Of a stretch of DNA of 64,000 bases, positions 10,795-21,438 are shown piece after piece (the first letter of the stretch is position 1; each line of letters starts with the position of its first letter). The notes under the pieces were generated by a model, which worked only from the letters and a program-made list of their open reading frames with translations, had not been told where the DNA came from and did not search any database. Location of the stretch: contig LS997564.1 of assembly GCA_000469685.2 (NCBI GenBank), positions 41,496,240 to 41,560,239 of the forward strand. The letters run 5' to 3'. Source of the stretch: Haemonchus contortus. Lineage: Eukaryota; Nematoda; Chromadorea; Rhabditida; Trichostrongylidae. The position numbers were made by a program, and so were the translations under genes.

Positions 10795-13630
10795 CCCATT
10801 CACTAGCCATAGCCTTCCGGAACAGAAAATTGAACCGAAAACAATTTTTTCGAACCTTAAAACCATTATCAGCTCTCCTGGCACAGAAGACAGACACGCT
10901 GCTGCCACTCAGGAATGGAATTCAGTGCTCCTGGAGGGAGGCTACCAACAGAACCGTGCATAAGACTGAAACACCCTAGTGTTGGCTTATTTCGCATGCA
11001 ATTTGATAGCCCTAACAAGTAGACTTGCTATTTGTATCAAACGCACAAATTTCATAGTTCCAAGTGTTGAATACCTCTGACATTGTCGATCTGTAGAAGC
11101 TTTACAATTTTCAGAGTCTACTATTGGAAACCATCTGGTTAAAACGAAATTCCCTCCATAAAAGACATTTTAAAAGAAATCTGTTTGCTATAGCCGCTTT
11201 TCAGCATCACCCGTCTTCTAATACTTTTATGGACGGCAGATAGCCATAAATAAAGTCTTAAACGAAATATTACTTTCAAACCTCTTTGATTCCGTTCCTT
11301 TTGGATTAATCCATCATTTACTATGTGGTCCACATCCTTTACAAACATGCGGCGCGTACGTTGTGCGTTCACCCAACGCAATCATGTTTGCTCATATACA
11401 TATTTTCTCATACTATTCTCCAGAAGCTTATCATCGCAGTTGTGTCTTGAACTTCTTCAGCAAAGGAACGTGTCGGGAAGCAATCTCTGGTAGATAAAGG
11501 AGCCTCGCCCTAAAGTATAATATCAATATTTTGCGATTTCTTGGTCACTAATCGAATAGAATCCATAAATGAAAAGTTGCGAAGGCCACAAGTGATCAGG
11601 AACTTTTGGGTAAGGTTGTAATACATCAGAGTTCAGACCGGCCTTAGAACATGAAACTTCGATTAGAGGTGTGCTCTTGTTGCTGACTTTATTTAGTAAA
11701 CCATCAAAAGGCAAGGGTTTGCTGCAAACACTGGTCTTGACGCGGTTTCTGGCGATGCATTAACGATTCTTGAACCAAGGAGATTGAATCTCTTGTAAGT
11801 TGCTGCGTAAGAGATTGATTCCCGAAACGGTTCCATGGTAGTCGTGTCCTCATCCAACTGCTAAAGACGAGAAGTATGACGACAAGCTATTGTTACAATG
11901 GAAATGGCGAACATTTCGAATGGATTTTCAATCTCATCTTACATCACCTTTCCATCGAACTTCATGGCGACTATTTCCAATTTTTTTGGATTAAGTGATT
12001 ACCATAAAGAGAGAAGCAGTAGTGTTGAAACCAAAGTTAACTGCAGGTCAGACGTCAACTAACTTGACGTTTTAGAGGTCCGAGCTGACTTTTCTGTACA
12101 CAAAGTACCTTCATAATGATTGCAAGACGCAACCTGCATTTTTAACTAGTGCAATCCACATCTAGAAAAACACCTAAAAAAATTTTTGGGAAGAAGTCAA
12201 TGGGTGATAGCATTCTGGTCTTCTAAAATTAAATGAAACTCTGTTGCTCGGTATGCAGAAATTCAAAAACGGTCTGAGCTCTGAATTCCGTTCGGGGTGA
12301 ACAGTGAGTGGGCCCTACTTCTCAAATTTCGTGTTACTCAATCTGTACCGCTGAAGAGTCGTCGGGGTGAGGTGAACAGATGTGTGAATTCGTCTTCAAA
12401 TGCCACGACCGCTTAACTTTGATCGCCGAAGCTGGCTATAAAGAATAGAGGCACGTACAGTCCAGCTCCATTGCCTATTTCATTCTTCTTCGCTTCCATG
12501 ATGCGGATGACAAGTAGCAGGCGTAATCTACAGAGCTTTTGGTTGTGAGGCCTTCATCAACGTTTCGCTAGCCTCTGGAGATCTGCTTGCTGAGTTTTCC
12601 TAGTTTTTTCTAGTAATCTAATTTTTTGTTAGTGCTCTTACACTCGTTGAACTTTCGTTGACTTCACTTTATGGTTTTCTAACAATTTCGATATTAATAC
12701 CGATTGAATCGTTCCGTTCAATAAATGTGGTAAATCGTTGTGTCGAAATATTGAGAGCGGTATTGTTCGTCGATCAGTTTCTCACCTTTCCGACTCCATT
12801 TTTCGAATGTTGTGATGTTCTCAGTTAATTCACTTCATTTCTTCTTTTCCACTCGTACGGTCCTTGGCTGCACTATGGAGTGAAATAGCTTGTATGTCCT
12901 AAGAATGGTCATCATTCCACCCAAAAAGTATCCGCAGAAATGTAAAAATCCCAGGCATCGTTTTTACAGTGATTAATTCTTGATCGCTTATGAAAAAAAT
13001 CGATAGAAATGTAACCCGAGATGTCACTCGTTTTGTATGCTTGTCTGCACTCTCTAGGGAAGAGTATTCTACTGGTCTATTCCTTTTCCATTACAATTTT
13101 TCTACATTATGTTACCACCACGATCACCGTGGTACTACTCCCGTTCTTAGGCTTAGGGCAATAACTCCATCGCCCTGTCTTTCGGTCTTTTCCAAGCCCT
13201 ACTGCATGCACAAAGGGGTGCCTCGACTTTCTCTGGCTATAGCACCCTGAGTAGCCCCTCTGGCTACATTTCCTAATTTTCCCCTAAAGAGAGCGCTTCC
13301 GGTAAAAGTCACCGGCTACAATACCTGAAAGTACTGAGAACCTTCTCCTGAAAGCCCCCCAGTAGAGGCAGTCCATGGTCCTGATCACGAATTTGGCGCC
13401 TTTTGAGGTGTGTCATCCGCAATCAAAATAGCTGTAAGATTTGTGTGTTGCCCGCAACCACAGAAACGGCCATTGGTTCTACGGTACTCTGGGGCTTTCG
13501 CCCGTGTCTCCATTGTTTTCTCTTTTGTTGTTTACTTTATTCGGATGTTTTTGAAGCCAACTTTTCGTACTACAACATTTCCCAGTATTTCAACTGCTTC
13601 AGACTTTGATTTAAGGTTTGACCTCTTTTG
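10795..13630. other. Stretch without a supported gene
   Basis: AT-rich DNA with only short chance reading frames. A region near 12300-12550 is somewhat GC richer, but I can assign nothing to it. Confidence 0.5.
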
Positions 13631-13705
13631 ATGACAACATTTCAAATACCTGGTTTGGACTATGGAAGCGATGAAAGTTCACCGGAACCTGAAGAGGATC
13701 CATTG
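13631..13705 (+). CDS. Candidate first exon of the SET-domain gene
   Basis: ATG opens a 25-codon stretch (MTTFQIPGLDYGSDESSPEP, then EEDPL) that ends at a donor GTCAGT in phase 0. The acidic, Ser/Pro-rich composition suits a chromatin protein N-terminus. A possible 21-base second exon (13775-13795) follows. The link to the SET exons 7.7 kb downstream is inference: same strand, no other candidate start, and the intervening DNA is mostly transposons. The connecting exons were not found. Confidence 0.3.
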
Positions 13706-14552
13706 GTCAGTGTTAAATCTACTGTTTTCTATTCTGTTCAGCGGTAATCAAGGTTTGAACGTTTGATCGCAGAGCCAGCTGCTCCTGTTAAACCTGTGCG
13801 AGCCGTTATTTACAGCTGTTATTTAGGGTATCGGCAAGTGCTCAGCTTGTTGAGGAAATGCAATTTTTATAAATTCTGTAAATTCGACATGCATTTATTC
13901 TTATCCATGCAGTTTCGATCCATATATAACATCCAAAGCGGCTTATACACTCCAAACTCTTCGGTACATTTCAGCGATTATCTGATTGTACTGCCAACGG
14001 GTGCAGTGTTTCATGACTTTTACGCCTTTCATGATGTAGTCTTGACTGGTTGGTCTTAGTATGAATGGCTTAGCGTTTTCGGCGGCCCTCGCTTTTTGGC
14101 CAGTTCTCCCAAGATACAGCCATCTACTATTGCCGAACATCTATGACCTCGTTGTATCCCACATTATTTATCAAAATGCCAAGATTACAGTATAAACACA
14201 AGGGCCATAGCGCACCCAACGGTTTCTATGATCCCTTATCATTTGTTATCAGTCCCTGTCATCTGTCGTCTGTGTTTGCCACCGCCTTCAATCCATTGGA
14301 AGTTGAACGTTCCTGTTCCATCGCGAAGGAAATGTAAATTTCCTGTTTTCGCAATTTATGTGCAGTAGTATAGACCTTAAGCGCTGCTCATGATGAAAGG
14401 GTTGAGTAAGACATGCAGAAACTTCTTTAGTCTTACGGTGGACTTGAAACTCAAACGAAAAGTTGCTACCGTAATGACAGGATCCATTTCTATGCTTGGA
14501 ATTAGGCTAAACATTTGGTGGTATCCCATGCAATGAGGAGTTTCCATGCCTT

Positions 14553-15132
14553 AAATCGAAAATCTACAGAACCGTCGTACAACCAGTCGCGACTCATGGT
14601 GCTGGACGCTGGCTGGCTGTTACTAAAGAAATTGAAGAGTAATGGAATCGGAGGAATGGAAACATAAATGCTGCGTTGGATGGCTAGGGTGACGCCCGCA
14701 GACTATTTTCGCAACGATGCAATAAGGAGGTGTTTTAGAGTACCCCTATTGCTGACGAAATCCGCGAAGCTCGCCTTGGATGGTACCGTCGTGTACTACG
14801 CGTGTACAAAAACAGTGTTTGCATTGTCGGCTCAGTCTCGATGAACCCGGAAAGCAGCCTGGGGCGTTCGAAGCAACGCGTTATTGATAACTTGAACGAC
14901 GACATGAAATTCGTTGACTTTCGTCCCGACCATACATTCAATCGAGAAAAGTGACTTCATCAGAAAAAACAGACACCTGGAGGAAACGCTGAAGAGTTGT
15001 ATGTTATGGTCCTTTGGTGTAGGTTTGCATATCAATTCTTGCTCATATACCTTTCGCTATTTTTTGAGTAATTGTTGATAATAATTTAATATCGGAAGAT
15101 TTTAATCATAATCGTCATAATCCTCATAATCG
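14553..15132 (+). pseudogene. RTE-type non-LTR retrotransposon, 3' fragment
   Basis: Broken frames encode the end of an RTE-class reverse transcriptase polyprotein: KSKIYRTVVQPVATHGAG then RWLAVTKEIEE, next MLRWMARVT and RNDAIRRCFR, and in a shifted frame PIADEIREARLGWYRRVLR, then SKQRVIDNLNDDMKFV and a stop at 14954. These match the conserved C-terminal block of nematode RTE elements (YRTVVRP, METKMLRW, REARLRWYGHVLR). At least one in-frame stop and one frameshift show it is dead. A short A/T-rich tail with repeated CATAATC-like units (15100-15132) resembles RTE 3' tails. It lies in the presumed intron of the SET gene. Confidence 0.8.
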
Positions 15133-15748
15133 TTCCTATTCGAGAGGAGTTCTTTAATCAGTGATTGCTACTTGTTCCGTTCCAATCCCTTTTTTGTTTT
15201 CAGCGTTTTTCCCATATATTATATGTTATTTATTTTATCAGAATACAACAGGATTCATTGTTTCCCAATAGTGGTTTTCCGATGAAAAATGTGTTCCCAT
15301 GTCTAGTGTCAAAAGACAAAGACAAAGTCGAAAAAGCGGTCGAATAAAGATCTTCTTCCTTTCTGCTCTCATGCTTTACTGGAAATCGCTTTTTACTGCC
15401 TAAAAGACAAAGAACATGCGGTTGAGCGCTGCTGTTTACTTCACTCACCACCTTATGCAGTTGTTGTTTTTCCATTAATATATTAGGTTGAGTCATAAGT
15501 CCTCGGACAAAATGATAGTGATGACTTCTAGCGATCATAACTTTTGAAAGAGGTGACGAAGATGAACGTGCGAGGCATTGTTAGATAGTGTATGGAAAGC
15601 TCTTCCGAACGCATGCTGGAGAAGGCACCTAACTGTTTCCTATCCAGCAACCACGCCTCATGATTTCAAGCCGTCGCAACTCCACATCCGCAACACCATC
15701 ATATTTATTTTTTTGTCTGGCCATGAACCTGCGGCAATCGATAGAGGT

Positions 15749-16667
15749 ATGAAGGACGTTCATAACCAGGAGGTGTACAATTTACAAGTTGCATCAGAAG
15801 TTCACATCGGGTGACTATTCCGTCGAAAATGAAGACCGTCCGGAACGCTCAATGAAGTTGGATTTGAAGGTGCTGCGGAGCCAGGTGGAAGCTGATCCGT
15901 ATCAAACCACTCGTGAACTGGCAGCCACCCTTGGGGAGTCAGTCCACAGTTCTTCGTGGATTGAAGTCGATCGACAAGGTGCGAAAGCTTGGTCCATAGA
16001 TGCCTCATGCTTTGAAGCAGTATGACATAGACCGCCGCGACGACGTGGCACTTTCTCTCCTCACGCTCAAGGGCACCATACGTGGCTCGAGTACCTAGTC
16101 ACCAGGGGTGCGAAGTCGAACCTCTACTCTAACGTTCACCGGCGTGCTCAATGGATTGACAAAGGTGCGCAAGCAGAAGACTCTCCCAAACCCAACGTAT
16201 ACGCCAAGGAGGTAATGCTCTGATTCTGGTGGAGCGCTCTCCGTGTCGAATAATGGGAGCTGCTAGACGAAGGATGCACAGTGACCGCACACGTCTACAT
16301 TACGCAACTGAGGAATTTGAAGGCGAATCCCGAAGCTGCACGTCCACAGCAGCACAAAGGTCACTTCCAGCACGACAACGCTCGCCTTCACATTGCAAGA
16401 ACGACCAAAACTGAACTGACGAATTTCGGCAGGACAAGTTTACCACACTAACCATGTTCCTCAGACTTGGGTCCCTCGGATTACCACCTTTTTCCCCATC
16501 TTCAACGTCATCTGGATGGTCAGGGCTTTCAAACCCGCGACGACATCAAAATGGCACTGGTGCAGTTCTCCAAGGGCCAGCTCCCAGCGTTCTAAAGCAA
16601 GGGCATCTACGATTTGCCCAAGCATTGGCAGAAGACCATTGATGCCAGTGGGGCATATTTCAAATGA
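15749..16667 (+). pseudogene. mariner transposase, decayed
   Basis: Pieces in several frames align in order with mariner transposases: FTSGDYSVENEDRPER, KLDLKVLRSQVEADPYQTTR then ELAATLG in the N-terminal helix-turn-helix part; AQAEDSPKPNVYAKEVML, VEYWELLDEGCTVTAHVY, HFQHDNARLHIARTTKTEL and SDLGPSDYHLFPHLQRHL in the catalytic core; and a terminal WQKTIDASGAYF before TGA. The second catalytic Asp (HDNA) and third (SDL/PSDYHLF region) are visible. The expected first one (TGDEKW motif) is replaced by TRGAKSN-like sequence. Several frameshifts make it inactive. Confidence 0.85.
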
Positions 16668-17574
16668 TTCGCTATTGTCGTTTAAAATTGTAAAGTAAAT
16701 ATTATCATTGCCAATTTGTCCGAGGACTTTTTTTTTTTTTTGATACACCAAGGGGTGTGCCATACAACAGAAAAACAGGAACTGAAAGGCAAAGGTCTTC
16801 TGAACACAAGAAGAAAAAAAAGGAAAAAACATCAACCTGAGAAAAATTGAGGATGAAGCCAGAGCTGAAACATGATACACGCCTCACTAGAGGAAAGGGG
16901 GGATTGCGAGAGAGAGAAGGAAGCAAGAAGCTCGCACAAAGGAGCAATTCCTAGAATGATGCTAGAACCTTTCTCATATGTACAGGAAGGCTATTTTCCC
17001 CTGTGAAAAAAGGATTCTTCAAATTAAACTAGCCCAAGGCCCAATAAGCATAGAGAAGCAAGAATCCTAAAGCTTGCTGGGCACCAAAGCTCGGTACGGA
17101 ACAAATTCGATTCAAAACCACAATCGAGTGGACGAAGAGGGGCTGAAGGCAGAAGGTGAAGGGTTAGTCGTCTCACAGGATCCTCAAACAGCCAGAGCAC
17201 ATGAAAATAAGGCCAACATCATCATCATCAAAAGCATACTCCGCCAAGTCGGCTTCTTGCCTTGCAGCAAGAGAAAGGAAAGCAGTAAAAATCGTGGCGA
17301 AAAATTAAATGAATCAAACTATCTAAGCAAACTAGGAAGATAAACAGCTATTACAAACGAAAATGCCGCTAAGAGTATGAAAAAGCGGTAGGGGAAATAG
17401 CACGATGGACGTTACGAATCGCAAGAAGCAACAAGAACTATATCCAGAGAGGCAAACAGAGAAATGAACATTAGTAATCCACCACCAGAACCAGACATGA
17501 GACGTCGGGGACATGTATCATAACGAAGGCAGCCGCAAGAGGAAGGCGAAGTGCCGGGGAGTCAGTAGTAATCG

Positions 17575-19640
17575 TCAAGAATGTTCTGGAATACCTAGAA
17601 CGCGCAAGAGATCGAGCTTGCTCAGTCTACTCTTAAATATCTTACTGTTCGGTGCTTGAACAACATGGGGCGGAAGAAGCTCGAACCATCTAGCGCAACG
17701 ATTAAAAAGATTATTGAACATCAAAGTATAGCTCTTGGATTGAATGGGCGGATAGTGTAAATTAAACCCACCTAATCGTTCACTAGCAGGTCTGAAAATC
17801 CAGTACTTACTCGCTGACAATCTCACCTCTTTCCGAAGGACGCGGAAACAGAACACTAAATCAGATATTACTCGTCGATACTGCAATGATTTAAGAGATA
17901 GCAATCTCAACCGATCACGGTACGGCAGAATGCTTGCAGCAGGCCTGGTCCTGTACCACAGCAGACGAGTAAACACATGTTGAACTCGTTCAAGCTTTTG
18001 AATATCCTTTTTGAGACTAGGCCCCCATACTTGCGAGCAGTACTCTAAGTGGGGCAGCACATATGCTTTGTAGAGACGCAGCAGTATAGATGAATCGGAA
18101 CATCTCGTATTTCTCATTATCAGAAATAGAGCAGCAAAAGCTTTCTTAACGGCACTATCAATGTGGCTAGAAAAGGTCAAGCTAGTATCAAAAATAACCC
18201 CCAGATCTTTAGTAGATCGCGTTCTTGGAAGGGTTATGCCATTCACTACATAATCATTTCCTGGAGAATTGCCGAAGTGCATCACAAGACATTTATTGAG
18301 GTTCAAGGGAATATCCCATAAGGAAGCCCATTCACTCATTCTCTCCACAGACAGTCTAAGCGCTTGTTGCACTACTCCACCACTCATATCATCATAGGCA
18401 GCATATACTTTGATATCGTCGGCATAAATTTGGACATGGACCTCTCCACAAGTTCTGGAAGTTGAGGCACTTCAATAGTGTAAACCAAAAAGAGCAGTGG
18501 AGACAGAACTCCACCTTGCGGAACGCCGCTGGTACAAGCGTAGCTACCAGAGAAACTATTGCCGACACGGACAGTGAAACTCCTCTCAGAAAGATATGAC
18601 CTTATCCACTCAAGGGTGTTCCCTCGAATACCGTAGCGCTCCAACTTACTGATCAGCTTGGAATAACAAACTTTATCGAAAGCTTTCGAAAGGTCAAGGT
18701 GGATGACATCAACGGATTTACCATAGTTGATAGCCCGGCAAACATCATAGAATGTATCGAGTAGATTAGAACAGGTAGAGGCCCCAGGGAGGAAACCGTG
18801 CTGCTCTCCAGGAATTAGGTGGAATTTTTCAAACCACGCAAAAAGCTTATCGAACACCATCTTCTCCATCACCTTAGCGGCGGTGAAAGTGAGGCTGATA
18901 GGCCTGTAGTCGTTAACTCTAGTGGCTCCTAATTGTTTAAGGATGGCAGTTACAATGGCACTTTTCCAAAGCCTGGGAACCTCTCCTAGAAGAAACGATA
19001 TGTTGAACAAGTGAGCAAGTGGTTTGCACAAAGAATTATGGCACTTCCTAAAAAGAATTTGAGGTATACCATCGAAAGGCTCACTAACGGAAGGTTTGAG
19101 TTTTTTCAATACAGTACGAACATCAGATGGGTTGAAAAAGATATCAGGAATATTAGTTCGAAGATTGATTGAACTATAATCCATCAGACTCGGGGATGAA
19201 CTGGGTCCCAAGAAAACACTCGCAAAATACCTACCCAGGGACTCCGCTTTAGCATAGTCACTATAGAGCCTAGTACCGTTCTGATCTTCTAGAACAGGTA
19301 AGCCTGAAATCGATTTGAGTTTTCTGCGAAGATAGAGGTGGAGACGCTTCAGTGAAGTTTGGTTCCCGAGGCGACATTCGAAACGAGACAAAAACTTCTT
19401 CAGATGGCGGTCAAGGTCAGAGCAGACCTTTCGATAAAGAGGGGAGTTCAGCGGAAAGTCCAAATCCCGAAATAGTCTTTCCTTCTGTTTTAGCAAGTTT
19501 GTAATATGTGTTGGGTATTGGATTAGACGGGACTTAGGGAATTTAATCGGAACAAATCTTGTAAGAGCGTCATAGATTACCGTGCAGAACCTGTGGTACA
19601 CATCGTCGGCGGAACTGTACCTGTCGAAAATCATCAGCAC
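17575..19640 (-). pseudogene. LINE reverse transcriptase, one frameshift
   Basis: Two minus-strand frames, 18384-19640 and 17575-18387, together encode the reverse transcriptase. In order: KLKPSVSEPFDGIPQILFRK (motif 1-2 area), VNDYRPISLTFTAAKVMEKM, HGFLPGASTCSNLLDTF, VDVIHLDLSKAFDKVCYSKL (motif A with Asp), ACTSGVPQGGVLSPLLFLVY (motif B) and, after a shift of one base near 18440-18450, VQIYADDIKVYAAYDDM (the YADD catalytic box). The C-terminal part has LERVQHVFTRLLWYRTRP and is typical of the jockey/CR1-like branch; exact clade not determined. The frameshift separates motif B from YADD, so the copy is dead unless it is a sequence error. Confidence 0.85.
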
Positions 19641-19662
19641 TGATTTTCGACAGGTACAGTTC
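19612..19662. repeat. 22-bp perfect fold-back at the LINE 5' end
   Basis: Arms 19612-19633 and 19641-19662 are exact reverse complements (GAACTGTACCTGTCGAAAAT and so on) with loop TCAGCAC. It sits at the junction between the truncated LINE and its target duplication, as expected of an end-repair or twin-priming event at integration. Confidence 0.9.
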
Positions 19663-19689
19663 AGACTTATGACTCAACCTAATATAAGT

Positions 19690-21438
19690 TGCCTAATCCA
19701 TCAAAAATGGCTGCTTCAGGAATAACTTCCTGTTTTCCACGCTCCCTTTCCTTTCTTTTCAACTTTGGCACGAAAATATTCTTTTGCAGGCAAAGCCTAT
19801 ACCACTCCGATATTTCAAATAGATAGTACTGCCACTGAGAAGGGTTTCCGTAATAGTTGATATCGTTGAGTTTGAGCCTACTTGTAAACGACAAATGATC
19901 ATGAATAGTTCAACCCTGTGTGTCCTTTATGTAAAGAATTACCTGTGAAATCAAACTGATAGTGATTACTAGAGTTTGAAGCGTTTTCCAAGTGTAATTT
20001 TCTTCAATGAAACTATAAACAAAAAATCGTAAATCCTATAATACCGGATAGGCGTTGTTCCATACGAAGCCAAGATTGGCAAAAATTTCAATAATGCGAG
20101 GGCTTGATGGGTTGAGTTGATCTGTACAGTAAATTTAGATCATTCATTTGAAAAGCGATTTTGTGGTTAACATTGTTGTGGTTATGTTTACAGGAAAGTC
20201 ATATGTGTATCGACTGCTATAGCATCGCGATGAAAATCGTCCAACAACCGAAAGGAACGCCGTTAGCCGATAAGTATTTAGCTGTGCATGAATTGAGCAG
20301 TTAGTTTTTATTCATAGTGGTAATGATGATTGATTTTTCTTTCTTCAATGTTTTGGCTCATGACCAAATCTTGTTATTTTGCTGGAAATTAGTGTGTGAT
20401 CTCATTCGAAAAACTATCGGTTTTTAAATGAGAACGTTGAAGGCTCCCTTAAACATTACGGCATTGAACGAAATGGTTCATCCAATAGGCTTGTGTAGAG
20501 ATAAAGTGAAGCCTAATTAAAGTATTTGCTCAACCGTAAGAATATATTATATGTCCAAGAAATAAATGAGCGTATAAACTGGTAGTATATATGCTTAATA
20601 ATAGAATAGGATCTCTAAATCATAATATTACGCTGGGCTTTTCCATGGTATTTCTCTCAAACTAATCTGTTAACGGTTGCGGTATTTCTCTTAAAAAAGT
20701 GTGCACATCGGTAAAACTTCTTAACTTCTAAATAATTGGATTTAATGACTATGCAGACTAGCCTTTTGTTAGGTCTAATCTCTTCATGAAAGAAATATGT
20801 ATTACTACACCGTTTTTATTTTCATTCTTTTTCGCATGCATCACGTTTTGCTTCTTTCGCATTACATTTCGCTCCATTTAGAACTCGAGATACTGAAAAC
20901 CTACTTGTGTTACCACAGATGTGAGGTTTTTAGGGGTTCGAACGGATAGAACACACAATGTGAAAGGAGATGAGATGTGAGGACCGAGTTTCACCTTTTA
21001 AGTAGAGCAATTTTCAGTGATATGATGTGATTCGAATGAATTTAGTAGGTTACTCAGGTTTGGTCACAACTGAGAGTTAGGATGTGAGGAAAGAGATCGA
21101 TTGGGGATTAGTTTGATGTGAGGTTTTGAGATGAACACTTCAGATCTCCTAATCTTCAATTTTCCTTCTATCAGTTGATTAGATCACATATTAGAGCATA
21201 GACGGCACACATTTGCGAGATTATGATACAGATACTGCCATAAAAACTAAGGTCTTTATTTCGGACACTATGAAGTGCAGAATTTTCATTTTGTTACTTC
21301 CCTCTCACCGCTTGGCTGAAATGCTTTAGTCATCCATGTACATTTTTTTTTCTTCAATTCAATGTTCAAAATGTAGATTATAACTATTTCTGACTTCTTC
21401 CTCTCCATGATCTTTAATTTTTACTTTCATTTTTGTAG
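19690..21438. other. Presumed intronic DNA upstream of the SET exons
   Basis: No coding stretch seen. Between 20915 and 21125 the word GATGTGAGG occurs four times at irregular spacing in otherwise AT-rich sequence. Confidence 0.5.

Larger units (their letters stand above)
16730..19663 (-). mobile_element. Non-LTR retrotransposon (LINE), 5'-truncated
   Basis: A 2.9-kb insertion on the minus strand: poly-T at 16728-16741 marks its 3' poly(A) end, an ~0.85-kb 3' untranslated part follows, and reverse transcriptase frames occupy 17575-19640. The 5-bp target duplication GACTT occurs at 16725-16729 and 19664-19668. No endonuclease domain remains, so it is 5'-truncated. The 5' end carries a 22-bp fold-back (19612-19662). 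Confidence 0.85.
15483..19682 (+). mobile_element. mariner transposon, split by a nested LINE
   Basis: Inverted terminal repeats TTAGGTTGAGTCATAAGT (15483-15500) and its reverse complement (19665-19682) are flanked on both sides by TA, the mariner target. Without the LINE (about 16730-19663) the element is about 1.27 kb, normal for a mariner. The right repeat begins at 16714 (TTTGTCCGAGGACTT), matching the inner left repeat, and resumes after the LINE. So the LINE landed inside the right terminal repeat. The transposase is decayed. Confidence 0.9.
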
